A stretch of DNA of 36,322 nucleotides from assembly GCA_938038175.1 (NCBI GenBank), contig CALHRQ010000255.1, positions 1-36,322 of the forward strand, in the 5' to 3' direction. Shown in pieces: positions 1 through 7,750 of the stretch. The position numbers and the translations under genes are program-made. Every line of letters starts with the position of its first letter. The first letter of the stretch is position 1. The notes beneath the pieces are model-generated. The model saw nothing but the letters and a program-made list of their open reading frames with translations, was not told the origin of the DNA and did not search any database. Origin of the DNA: an uncultured Granulosicoccaceae bacterium. Lineage in GTDB: Bacteria; Pseudomonadota; Gammaproteobacteria; Granulosicoccales; Granulosicoccaceae.

Positions 1-1323
1 CCATATTTCACATTCATTATTGTCATTCCAGACAGAATCGAAACCCGCGCCCAAGACCTGTTCCTGAATGCCTTTTTGCCACCAGCTTATGGTTTTAGGA
101 TTAGTAAAATCCAGACTTGCACCCAATCCACCCCAAAACATTTCCAGCACCGGCACTCCGGCCTTATCTTTTATAAACCCACCAAAGGCGGCAACGTCAG
201 CAAACAAAGGGTGATCATTTAACAGCACAGGCTTGGTGTTGGCGCAACTATACAAACCCATAGAAGCAATTTTTTTAAAGAACGTTTTTTTGTCCGGAAA
301 TTTTTTGTTGTTCCAGGTGAACACGTAGCGTCTGCCATCAATGGTTGTATAACCAGAGCCTGAATGAACGGCACTCATTGGCATACTACGCTCACGTGTT
401 TCCTCACAAAAAGACTGGATTGCATATTGCGCATTATCAGCATCAGCAAGGTGCATTGAAGTGTGTGCAAAACCAAGTGCCCAGCGCGGGTGGAAATGCG
501 GTTTGCCCGTTAAGCATTGAAACTGAGTAACCAGCTCTTTTATGGTATGGCTGGTTAATACATAAAATACCAGCGCATTTTCGTACACATCAGTTTGTCT
601 GTAGTGAGCGTGATAATTAGAATGCTCTGCACCAAAATCAAAATGTATCTCGGACAGGGTGTCGTAGAACAATCCGGTATAGCCATCAGTGCTATTGCCA
701 AACATAAACCAAGGTACATGCTTGTATAGCGGGTCACTGGTTTCGGCATTGTAGCCAAGTGCATCAGTTTGCAAACATCGAAAACGTTTGCCGGTTCTGT
801 CAAACGGACCCGCTTTGTCTCCCAAACCTACATGTCGATGCTTAAGGTTTCGAGTTTGTGCATGGAGAATTTGCCCACGACCAGCAAGGTTTCTATAAGC
901 CGCCACTGGCCTGTCTTCAAAGCAGCGTTGCCATTGACTATCGTGGAATCTGTAGATATTAATCGCAAGCGGGGTTTCCTGTATTTCCACCCGTACATTA
1001 TCACTAGCGAGCACCAACGGAGCATAAGGCTGAGCCTGCTCACGCCCCTCAATAGCCGAGCTTTGAAGATCAGAGTTTTGCAGCGTAGCGGCGGGGCAGG
1101 AAAAACCCGTGGTCGACAGCCTGGACCTGCCCTCCCACGGCACATCACCTTTTGGCGCAACCATCCAGGAAGGCTGCATATCCGAGTCAGCAGCAGGCGA
1201 TATAGCCACCCTGCATAGCCAGGGTTCAAGCACATCCACATGCAATGAATAACCTTCTGAAAGTGCTGCGCTTAGCCCACTGTCAGTGGCTTGTAGATCA
1301 GACTCCAGCTCTAAAACGCCCAT
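1..1323 (-). CDS. GH31 family alpha-glucosidase-type glycoside hydrolase (C-terminus beyond the left edge)
   Basis: The minus frame is open from an ATG at 1321-1323, preceded in frame by TGA at 1330-1332, to base 1, giving 441 residues without a stop. Features that identify glycoside hydrolase family 31: an N-terminal beta-sandwich region with VGLGDKAGPFDRTGKRF near residue 165 and a DPLYKHVPWF segment, PRWALGF at the start of the catalytic barrel, and WNDNNE at 432-437, where the Asp (about 434) aligns with the catalytic nucleophile of the WxDMNE motif. The acid/base residue and C-terminal domains lie off the window. GH31 enzymes cleave alpha-linked glucosides or xylosides; the substrate cannot be told from this half. 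No signal peptide is visible, so a cytoplasmic enzyme is likely. Antisense open frames in this stretch (for example 828-1241 in another minus frame) are shadows. It is divergent from nudC across a 272-bp gap. Confidence 0.88.
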   Translation of the reverse strand, partial: MGVLELESDLQATDSGLSAALSEGYSLHVDVLEPWLCRVAISPAADSDMQPSWMVAPKGDVPWEGRSRLSTTGFSCPAATLQNSDLQSSAIEGREQAQPYAPLVLASDNVRVEIQETPLAINIYRFHDSQWQRCFEDRPVAAYRNLAGRGQILHAQTRNLKHRHVGLGDKAGPFDRTGKRFRCLQTDALGYNAETSDPLYKHVPWFMFGNSTDGYTGLFYDTLSEIHFDFGAEHSNYHAHYRQTDVYENALVFYVLTSHTIKELVTQFQCLTGKPHFHPRWALGFAHTSMHLADADNAQYAIQSFCEETRERSMPMSAVHSGSGYTTIDGRRYVFTWNNKKFPDKKTFFKKIASMGLYSCANTKPVLLNDHPLFADVAAFGGFIKDKAGVPVLEMFWGGLGASLDFTNPKTISWWQKGIQEQVLGAGFDSVWNDNNECEIW

Positions 1324-1595
1324 CTTGAATCAACCAATTTAACTATCGCTGCTATGGCAACAATCCGGGAAAGCTCATTGTTTCCTGCCTTGCTGCTATC
1401 ACTATGTAATTTGAAATTTTATGAATAATGCATCATTTCATCGCTATACTGCAAAGAAACTGCCCATACATCAGATTTATTTCTCGACTTTTAATTCTCG
1501 CCAATAAGTAGCCAACGTGACGACAGCATTATTATGGCGGTAAAACTGATTTTTGCAGCAACGACATAAACACTAACCAAAACACACTTGCAAAC

Positions 1596-2555
1596 ATGTT
1601 TTATGCTCACGATGCCTTCGATCGCGCCGACCACCTGCGAAAACAACCCGAGGTACTGTCCGATTTTCTAAACAATACGGATTCTCAAGCTGTACCAGTT
1701 TGGCGTAACCGATCTTTGGTAGGCGATCGAAATGGACAAACAAGATGTCTTACGCTTCCCATAACAGTTTTCAAAAACATCAACTCTCAGGACAAGATTT
1801 TCCTGGGCCTGCATGCAACTAAAGCCTACTTCTCAGTAGCACTATCAGCCCTTGATGAAGATCAGTTAGAACAGACACTGACTGCAGCTAAAAAGGCCAA
1901 CCCAGAAGCAGACAACATCCGTTTTGAGGATCTGCGAGCAATAGGCCCACGCATCAGTGATGATGAAGGAACCATTTTGGCTTACGCTCGTGGCCTGTGC
2001 TACTGGCATGATACGGTTCGATTTTGCGCTGCCTGCAGTGGCAAACTCTCAAGCATCCATGGCGGGCATATTAAAAAATGCGAAACCGAGAACTGCCGTT
2101 ATCAATCATTCCCTCGCACCGATCCAGCAGTGATCATGCTGGTCACCTATCCTGCATCAGAGTCACAGCCAGAGCAGTGCTTGCTGGGTAGAAATAAAGC
2201 CTGGCCACAAGGTGTTTACTCCACCTTGGCAGGTTTCGTAGAAACCGGTGAAAGTCTTGAGCAAGCAGTCAAGCGTGAAGTGTTTGAGGAGTCTGCCATT
2301 CGCATACATAAAGTGGAGTACATTGCTTCACAGCCATGGCCATTCCCGCGCTCCATTATGCTGGGGTTTCAATCAGAAGCACTTAATACAGAAATAGTAT
2401 GTGACCCAGAAGAGCTCGATGACGCAAGGTGGTTTAGCAGAAGCGAAATTAAAACCTTTGGCACCTGGGGCGAAGAATCTGACAATTTCAAACTGCCTCG
2501 CACTGACTCCATCGCGCGCATGTTGATTAATCGCTGGATGGAAAGCGGTCGTTAA
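1596..2555 (+). CDS. nudC: NAD(+)/NADH diphosphatase (RNA deNADding Nudix enzyme)
   Basis: The 319-residue protein has the full NudC layout: a variable N-terminal domain, a four-Cys zinc ribbon (C144, C147, C162, C167), then a Nudix domain with its box at about 213-235 and the SQPWPFP signature at 245-251 that separates NudC-type NADH pyrophosphatases from other Nudix proteins. The known family reaction is hydrolysis of NAD(H) to NMN(H) and AMP and removal of NAD caps from RNA, in the cytoplasm. The Nudix box ends E-E-S-A-I, so the usual Gly of the REUXEEXGU consensus is Ala234; the metal-binding Glu residues are kept. ATG at 1596 has no clear Shine-Dalgarno sequence. It converges on the M48 protease gene with 28 bp between stops. 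Confidence 0.95.
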   Translation: MFYAHDAFDRADHLRKQPEVLSDFLNNTDSQAVPVWRNRSLVGDRNGQTRCLTLPITVFKNINSQDKIFLGLHATKAYFSVALSALDEDQLEQTLTAAKKANPEADNIRFEDLRAIGPRISDDEGTILAYARGLCYWHDTVRFCAACSGKLSSIHGGHIKKCETENCRYQSFPRTDPAVIMLVTYPASESQPEQCLLGRNKAWPQGVYSTLAGFVETGESLEQAVKREVFEESAIRIHKVEYIASQPWPFPRSIMLGFQSEALNTEIVCDPEELDDARWFSRSEIKTFGTWGEESDNFKLPRTDSIARMLINRWMESGR

Positions 2556-2583
2556 CAAAGCCTAAAAAAAATAATGCCTCTAG

Positions 2584-3432
2584 TCACTGTTTTAGCCAGT
2601 CATGAAATCTCGCTGGCAGAGGTGTTAAGTCGCCCTCAAGTGACCAGCCTGATTCTGCCGCTCGACGAGATACTGCGTCCAAACGGTCTTCGCTCAAAGG
2701 ATGAGTGGCGGCGAAGCGCTCAAGCCAATCAGGTGTTTTGTTTTCACCCGTATGCTGACGCATCACCTCGAACAACGCATCAGCACCATTAACATGCCCA
2801 TATTGTCTGGCTAAAGCAGCAAGCGCTGCCTGATCTGCCTCGTTTTCCATATGACGCGTAAATTGAGTACCGGTTACAAAACCCGTTTTATCAAGAATAC
2901 TGCCGGCAAAACCTGCCTGGCCTGTAATCATCGATAAACTCACCATACTCACAACACCTCCACCGAGACCCACCATTGGGTCTCGATGGAGAATATGAGC
3001 GATCTCGTGAGCCATGACCATTGCCAGAGCGTTTTCATTTGGCATCTGTTCAAGCAAGCCACGATAAAATAGTAAATTACCGCCCAAAGTGGCAAAGGCA
3101 TTAAAAACATCTTCTTTACTGTAATGCACATTCACACTCATCTGTTTGGGCAAAGGCATCACAGCAGACAGTTGTTGTGCAAGTCCATTGAGATAAGACA
3201 CCATCTCTGGTGGCGGAGATTCGGAACCAAGCGATATATCGACCTGCTCCATCAAAGCCTGCTCATACTGAAACGGTACTCGCTTGCCTATCCAGCCACC
3301 AAAAAACTGCAGCAACACAACCAAAATGATCACCAGTAATGCCGCGGCAAATAGCAACTGTGCAAACTGCTTGAATGGGTGTACCGGGGTAACGTTTATA
3401 CCTTCAGGCGCTTGTCGGTTTTCGTAACGCAT
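2584..3432 (-). CDS. M48 family membrane-anchored zinc metalloprotease
   Basis: The 282-residue protein has one hydrophobic segment at about 26-44, an HEIAH zinc motif at 142-146 followed by ILHRDP, and a downstream ENEAD at about 196-200 that supplies the third zinc ligand, the order found in M48 peptidases (HtpX/BepA/Oma1 relatives). A short cytoplasmic N-terminus and one anchor suggest a periplasm-facing catalytic domain, but topology is inferred. It is the last gene of a three-gene minus-strand unit, 4 bp after the membrane-anchored YbjQ-like protein, so a shared role with those oligomeric proteins in envelope quality control is plausible but unproven. No TPR repeats are present, unlike BepA. 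Confidence 0.88.
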   Translation of the reverse strand: MRYENRQAPEGINVTPVHPFKQFAQLLFAAALLVIILVVLLQFFGGWIGKRVPFQYEQALMEQVDISLGSESPPPEMVSYLNGLAQQLSAVMPLPKQMSVNVHYSKEDVFNAFATLGGNLLFYRGLLEQMPNENALAMVMAHEIAHILHRDPMVGLGGGVVSMVSLSMITGQAGFAGSILDKTGFVTGTQFTRHMENEADQAALAALARQYGHVNGADALFEVMRQHTGENKTPDWLERFAATHPLSEDRLDAVSRRAAESGWSLEGDLTPLPARFHDWLKQ

Positions 3433-3436
3433 CGTG

Positions 3437-3913
3437 CTACATCGCTCTGGGTGCTTCAGCAGTAGAAGGTGCAGGCTTTGATCCAGGGATTAAAGCGGTG
3501 CCATAAGCCAGCACTTCGATAGCGCCGGTACGACCGGTTGCAATACGTGTTGTCTCAAGCTTAATGTTAAAGATCAGATCGGCGTTGAGCTTGCTGGCCT
3601 CTTCTTTCATTCTTAACACCGCCTCACGCCTCCCCCTGTCCAGCAGCGGTTCAAACGGGGCTACCGCACCACCAAAAATATTGATTAATCCGGCTGTAAA
3701 TGATTTGAAATAATCAGATGCCACGACAACGTTCCCTGCGACAAGCTGTTGTTGGTAATACTGGTTTTCGGGTGGGTAACGGCTGGCTATTACTGGTAGG
3801 CTGTTAAAGGTTTTTTCACGCTCAATGATATCGTTGATGTGCTTTTTTTCGGCACGCCGCCCAAATAAATACCCGCAACCTAACAACACAACAAACGAGA
3901 TAATTTCAAACAT
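3437..3913 (-). CDS. YbjQ/DUF74-like protein with N-terminal membrane anchor
   Basis: The 158-residue protein begins with a hydrophobic segment (about 3-18, ending in GRR), then carries a YbjQ-type (UPF0145) domain: the stretches VVVASDYFKSF, INIFGGAV, a basic helix with REAVLRMKEEA, and ADLIFNIKLETT, then a short Pro/Ala-rich tail. YbjQ-like domains form rings and are sometimes labelled heavy-metal-binding, although the biochemical role is not established. The start overlaps the end of the upstream ybjQ-like gene by 8 bp, so the two are probably translationally coupled. This copy differs from the upstream paralogue by its anchor and tail, suggesting one soluble and one membrane-bound partner. 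Confidence 0.8.
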   Translation of the reverse strand: MFEIISFVVLLGCGYLFGRRAEKKHINDIIEREKTFNSLPVIASRYPPENQYYQQQLVAGNVVVASDYFKSFTAGLINIFGGAVAPFEPLLDRGRREAVLRMKEEASKLNADLIFNIKLETTRIATGRTGAIEVLAYGTALIPGSKPAPSTAEAPRAM

Positions 3914-4229
3914 GATCTTCTAGCTCAACCGCAGAGCCATACACGAAGATTTCAGCCGCACCAGCCGCAATGCTGGAGGTGCTGTAGCGAACGTTAAGCA
4001 CGGCATTGGCACCGATTTCCTGCGCTTGCTTTTGCATTCTCCTGGTGGCTTCCTCGCGAGATTCTTGCAGCAATTCGGTATATCCTTGTAATTCTCCGCC
4101 AAAGATATTTTTAAGACTCGCCATAATGTCCCGTCCAACATGCTTTGAACGCACCGAACTTCCCTGAACCAGCCCCAGATGCCGCACGATTTTTTGACCT
4201 GGCAGAACTTCCAGATTAGAAATTAGCAT
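3906..4229 (-). CDS. YbjQ/DUF74 family protein (soluble paralogue)
   Basis: The 107-residue protein matches the usual length and order of the YbjQ/UPF0145 family: a short beta N-terminus (LEVLPGQKIVRHLGLVQG), IMASLKNIFGGELQGYTELL, a charged helix with EEATRRMQKQAQEIGANAV, and a final strand pair ending IFVYGSAVEL. It is the first gene of the operon with the anchored paralogue and the M48 protease. The ATG at 4227-4229 is preceded by only a weak purine run. The family role is unknown; the pair of paralogues next to a protease is the main contextual clue. Confidence 0.82.
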   Translation of the reverse strand: MLISNLEVLPGQKIVRHLGLVQGSSVRSKHVGRDIMASLKNIFGGELQGYTELLQESREEATRRMQKQAQEIGANAVLNVRYSTSSIAAGAAEIFVYGSAVELEDHV

Positions 4230-4302
4230 GATGTTGATCTCAGTCTTTGAAAGGATTTAAGTGTAACGCGGTCAATCAGATGCACCAAACGTCTACAATA
4301 GC

Positions 4303-5118
4303 GTGATGACATCCATTTGCATAGTGACCGCTCTGCCTGCCGAGGCAAAACCACTGGTGGCGTATTATCGCATGCGCGCAGTGCAGCACCCCTATCTTAA
4401 ATTATATGAAGGTAGCGAGTGCATGTTGTTACAGTGCGGTGTAGGCAAACTCACAGCCAGCGCAGCCGTTGCTGCAACTTTACAATGCTATCCGGCGATT
4501 AAAGCGATCGTCAATGTCGGTATCGCTGGAGCTGAGCTTCCAATAGGCACAAAAGTGCTGGCTCACTCGGTGCATGACAAAGCCAGCGGACAAACATGGT
4601 ATCCGCACTTACCACCAATTAATCAAACAAAGCTGACAAAGACAGTTGAACTGATCACCGTGGACCAACCAGACAGTGACTACACAGAACAATGCGCATT
4701 TGATATGGAAGCATCAGGCATTACCGTTGCTGCCTGCAAAACGCTGGATTTATCTTTTGTACAGTTTTTAAAAATCATTTCTGACAATTCAGAACAAGGT
4801 ATAAAAGGGATTACCAAACAAGGCACCATAAATCTGATCGAAAGTGCAATAACAGATGTACAAGATTTGGTTAATGCGATACCACTGCAACTCCTGCCGA
4901 GCACATCAGATGTTGACACAATCATTAATCTACTTGTCCAAAAAATTCACTTCAGCCAAACACAGAGACATACACTAAAACGATTATTGTTAAGGTACAA
5001 GGCCTTACTGGGTGATTTGCCAACACAGGAAACGTTGCAACAGCAAAAAACCGCCGACCTTACCATTGATTATCTTGCAACAGCCCTATCCAACGCAAAA
5101 GTCAGGTATCTGGCTTAA
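4303..5118 (+). CDS. MTAN-like nucleosidase / nucleoside phosphorylase superfamily protein with C-terminal extension
   Basis: The 271-residue protein starts ICIVTALPAEAKPL, has NVGIAGA at 71-77, FDMEASGI at about 133-140 and ISDNS at 159-163. These match the methylthioadenosine/S-adenosylhomocysteine nucleosidase (MTAN) fold, with E14, E136 and D161 in the places of the catalytic E12, E174 and D197 of E. coli MTAN, so N-glycosidic bond cleavage is a reasonable family-level call. The region between the first and second halves is shorter than in MTAN, and about 100 helical residues follow the domain, which is not typical. It leads a trio with the SPL-like radical SAM protein (12-bp gap) and an SDR. 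A radical SAM enzyme that makes 5'-deoxyadenosine next to an MTAN-like enzyme could reflect by-product removal; that is inference. Confidence 0.75.
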   Translation: MMTSICIVTALPAEAKPLVAYYRMRAVQHPYLKLYEGSECMLLQCGVGKLTASAAVAATLQCYPAIKAIVNVGIAGAELPIGTKVLAHSVHDKASGQTWYPHLPPINQTKLTKTVELITVDQPDSDYTEQCAFDMEASGITVAACKTLDLSFVQFLKIISDNSEQGIKGITKQGTINLIESAITDVQDLVNAIPLQLLPSTSDVDTIINLLVQKIHFSQTQRHTLKRLLLRYKALLGDLPTQETLQQQKTADLTIDYLATALSNAKVRYLA

Positions 5119-5130
5119 CTTCAGATTTAT

Positions 5131-6129
5131 GTGACTATGGATACTATCTACATAGAACGGGAAATAGCAAACCACACAAGGGTTGAAGGTATTGTGGCGC
5201 GCTTTCCAAAAGCACGCTGCATACACATAGAAAGATACACTGACGTATTTAATGCACCTCACCAGAACTTCCGTGTTCAAAAGGCGAACCCGGCGCTAAT
5301 ACTTGCTAAAAAATACGGAAAACACGTTTTACCCACACCGCCTGACTATCACATTGGTGGTAAGCATAATTACTACTTTTCTCATATGCTCAACTGTGTA
5401 TATGACTGCCGATACTGTTTTCTACAAGGGATGTACCGATCGGCCAACTATGTCGTATTTGTCAACTACGATGAGTTTTTCGACAGCATTAAGAAAACAA
5501 GTGAGCACCATGAAGAACCCAGCTGGTATTTCTCAGGCTACGATTGCGATTCACTGGCACTGGAACCCATGACAGGCTTCATCTCCAGCTGTATTGATGC
5601 GTTTGAAACCATGCCCAAAGCCAACCTTGAGATTCGCACAAAAAGCACACAGGTGAGATCCTTGCTTTCAAGGCCTGCAATAGACAACTGTGTAATTGCT
5701 TATAGTCTGTCACCCTCTGGCATTGTCAAAAGCGAAGAACACAAGACGGCCTCATTGGAAAAACGTATATCAGCCTTGAAATCTTTACAGCATCACGGAT
5801 GGAAAATCGGCCTGCGATTCGACCCACTGATAAAAGCTGATAACTTTGAATCCATTTATCACGATCTCTTTAAAAACGTATTTGATGCGCTTGACGTTGC
5901 AAAGATCCACTCAGTGAGTATTGGGCCATTTCGACTACCTCGCCCATTTTATAAAAGAATGATACGTCTCTATCCGGAATCCAGTTTGCTCGCTCAGGAC
6001 ATGAATTTGCGGGACGGCATGCTCTCATACGATACGCAAACAGAGTCGACGCTACTTAACTACTGTGAGGAGCAGCTCGATAAGTACATCGCGAGAAAAC
6101 AGTACTTTCCTTGTGTAAGCGTGCCATGA
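5131..6129 (+). CDS. Spore photoproduct lyase-like radical SAM protein
   Basis: The 332-residue protein carries a CxxxCxxC radical SAM cluster motif (C89, C93, C96, in NCVYDCRYCFLQG), preceded by NYYFSH, and the flanking sequence pattern of spore photoproduct lyases (NYY...C...CYLQ, then a VNYDEFF helix). Family members use a [4Fe-4S] cluster and SAM to form a 5'-deoxyadenosyl radical; true SPL repairs thymine spore photoproduct. This host lineage does not sporulate, so DNA repair of another lesion or a different substrate is possible. The Cys nearest to the Bacillus catalytic C141 is C139 in YDCDSLALEP, shifted two places relative to a simple motif alignment. Start is GTG at 5131 or ATG at 5137; neither has a clear ribosome site. 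The stop overlaps the next ATG (ATGA). Confidence 0.82.
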   Translation: MTMDTIYIEREIANHTRVEGIVARFPKARCIHIERYTDVFNAPHQNFRVQKANPALILAKKYGKHVLPTPPDYHIGGKHNYYFSHMLNCVYDCRYCFLQGMYRSANYVVFVNYDEFFDSIKKTSEHHEEPSWYFSGYDCDSLALEPMTGFISSCIDAFETMPKANLEIRTKSTQVRSLLSRPAIDNCVIAYSLSPSGIVKSEEHKTASLEKRISALKSLQHHGWKIGLRFDPLIKADNFESIYHDLFKNVFDALDVAKIHSVSIGPFRLPRPFYKRMIRLYPESSLLAQDMNLRDGMLSYDTQTESTLLNYCEEQLDKYIARKQYFPCVSVP

Positions 6130-6824
6130 GAACCATCGTCGTCACTGGACACAGTAGTGGTATTGGTAAAGCGATAACACAACTATTGCTCACTTCTGGC
6201 TTTACGGTTTTGGGGCTGGCAAGAACAGGCATTGCCAATCAGCCTGACTTAATCCAATACGAGATAGACTTATCCGATATAAACAGCACCGAAAAAATGT
6301 CGAAACACTTGGCAAGTGAACACAAAATTAGCGGGATTATCTGTAACGCAGGCGCAGGCGACATTGGATCGCTGGAGAACTTTTCGGCGTCACAGATTAA
6401 CGCCAGCATCAGCCTGAATCTTACCAGCCCGTTAGTGCTTGTAAGACAAATCTTGCCAATGCTAAAACAACAACCCAGAAGCGATCTGATATTTATCGGA
6501 TCCGAGTCTGCACTTAAAGGCGCACGTTATGGCAGTCTCTACAGTGCAGCCAAATTTGGCCTGCGTGGAGCTGCACAGGCACTGCGTGAAGAGTGTGCCA
6601 ACAGCAACTGTCATGTTGGCATTGTGCATCCGGGCATGGTCAGAAGTGATTTTTTCAACAAACAGGATTTTGAGCCAGGAGAGAACGATGCAAATGCAAT
6701 CAGCTCAGAAGACGTTGCTACTGCCGTTTTAAGCATGATCAGCGCGGCGGACAATGCAGTGATTGAGGAAATAACGCTCAAGCCGCTCAAGCATGTTGTT
6801 AAAAAAAAATCTCGCGAAAACTGA
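6126..6824 (+). CDS. Short-chain dehydrogenase/reductase (SDR)
   Basis: ATG at 6126 overlaps the TGA of the radical SAM gene (ATGA), a typical coupled start, so I prefer it to the TTG at 6111; this gives 232 residues. TGHSSGIG at 7-14 is the TGxxxGxG cofactor motif of classical SDRs, followed by ICNAGAG, a catalytic Ser in FIGSES, and YSAAK, where Tyr and Lys complete the active site; VHPGMVRSDF follows. Such enzymes perform NAD(P)-dependent oxidoreduction; the substrate is unknown. As the third gene of the nucleosidase/SPL-like/SDR unit, it may act on the same metabolite series. No ribosome site of note. The C-terminus ends in a Lys-rich stretch. Confidence 0.85.
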   Translation: MRTIVVTGHSSGIGKAITQLLLTSGFTVLGLARTGIANQPDLIQYEIDLSDINSTEKMSKHLASEHKISGIICNAGAGDIGSLENFSASQINASISLNLTSPLVLVRQILPMLKQQPRSDLIFIGSESALKGARYGSLYSAAKFGLRGAAQALREECANSNCHVGIVHPGMVRSDFFNKQDFEPGENDANAISSEDVATAVLSMISAADNAVIEEITLKPLKHVVKKKSREN

Positions 6825-6897
6825 TTTAATCATCTCCGTAAATAACCACTAAAGAGAAACGCTATAATAAAGCTCCAGCAATACTTACCCATATTTT

Positions 6898-7074
6898 ATG
6901 AGTAACATTCTGCCATTTAAAAAGAAAAAGCCTCAAGGTGGAAACTTGATGTGCAAAAACAACCACCATAAATGGGAGGTGGTTAAAGAGCGCGAGTTTG
7001 ATGTAAAAAAAGGCAAGCTTGTCACTATAGAAAAGTGTGGTCGTTGCAGCAAAACACGCAATCGCCTTATCTAA
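6898..7074 (+). CDS. 58-residue Cys/His protein, probable zinc knuckle
   Basis: A short open frame from ATG 6898 to TAA 7072-7074 encodes a basic protein with C19, H23/H24 and a KCGRC motif (C47, C50). The pattern C-x4-H-x-W...C-x2-C resembles very small zinc-binding proteins (as in DUF1660-like prophage proteins), and the order around MCKNNHHKWEVV then KCGRC is what one expects of a structural zinc site. It sits between the SDR and the acetyltransferase on the same strand, ending 7 bp before the acetyltransferase ATG, which supports it as a real gene of that transcription unit. No Shine-Dalgarno sequence is evident. Function unknown. Confidence 0.6.
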   Translation: MSNILPFKKKKPQGGNLMCKNNHHKWEVVKEREFDVKKGKLVTIEKCGRCSKTRNRLI

Positions 7075-7081
7075 CACAATT

Positions 7082-7648
7082 ATGATAACGCGTAAAAGCA
7101 AACGGTTTCCCGAACTATGCACCGCCAGGCTGGTTTTGCGTGAAGCAACCTTGAACGATGTTGACGAATATCACACTTTACTCAACTGCCCTGAAATTTC
7201 AGCTTTTTCAGACATGCCCGTTAACCCGGACAGAAAACAAAGCCAACGATTCGTTCGTTGGATGGTAAAGCTGTTTAAACGAGGAAAAGGCTGTGCGTGG
7301 ATTATCGAAACTGAACATAATCACAAACTGATTGGCTCTGCGCGCATTAATTCGTTCGAAAAAAAGAGCAAAGCTGGTACGCTCGCTTATGAATTGCACC
7401 CAGAACAATGGGGACAGGGTTATGCAACCGAAGCACTTGCCGCCCTGGTAGATTATGCGCATATGGCGTTGGAAATCAATCGCCTTCAGGCGATCGTTTT
7501 GCAAGGTAATACCGCGTCCGAAAATGTTTTAATAAACAACGGCTTCAGACTGGAAGGCTTACTGCGACAAAAAGTGTTTTTTGACAATACATTTCATGAT
7601 GTTAAGCTCTTCGCACGCCTTGCGACAGACGCAAGACATAGAGCGTAG
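7082..7648 (+). CDS. GNAT family N-acetyltransferase, RimJ/RimL type
   Basis: The 188-residue protein has the RimJ/RimL-like pattern: TARLVLREATLNDVDEYH at the N-terminus, an IGSARIN strand, YELHPEQWGQGYATEA (the acetyl-CoA pyrophosphate-binding region, Q/R-x-x-G-x-A), and NTASENVLINNGFRLEG near the C-terminus. Family members transfer acetyl from acetyl-CoA to an amine, often a protein N-terminus such as a ribosomal protein, in the cytoplasm. The frame extends upstream to GTG at 7037, but that would overlap the small Cys/His gene, so I chose ATG 7082. The acceptor cannot be inferred. Confidence 0.85.
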   Translation: MITRKSKRFPELCTARLVLREATLNDVDEYHTLLNCPEISAFSDMPVNPDRKQSQRFVRWMVKLFKRGKGCAWIIETEHNHKLIGSARINSFEKKSKAGTLAYELHPEQWGQGYATEALAALVDYAHMALEINRLQAIVLQGNTASENVLINNGFRLEGLLRQKVFFDNTFHDVKLFARLATDARHRA

Positions 7649-7750
7649 TTTATTGCGACTGGCTGCACTAATTGGTGCTTATTACATCTTATAACTATCC
7701 GTAAGGCGCGATTTCCGAAATTATCAGCCATAGGCGCTGTCAATAGGCAT

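Noticed and set aside
828-1241. 137-codon minus-strand frame and the plus-strand frame 769-1218 overlapping the left edge gene
   Set aside because: Both are shadows of the GH31 gene, whose minus frame runs through the same bases and matches that family at several motifs.
6111-6125. Upstream TTG start for the SDR gene
   Set aside because: The ATG at 6126 overlaps the preceding stop codon and starts five residues before the cofactor motif, the usual pattern.
7037-7081. Upstream GTG start for the acetyltransferase
   Set aside because: It would overlap the small Cys/His gene, and the family similarity begins after ATG 7082.
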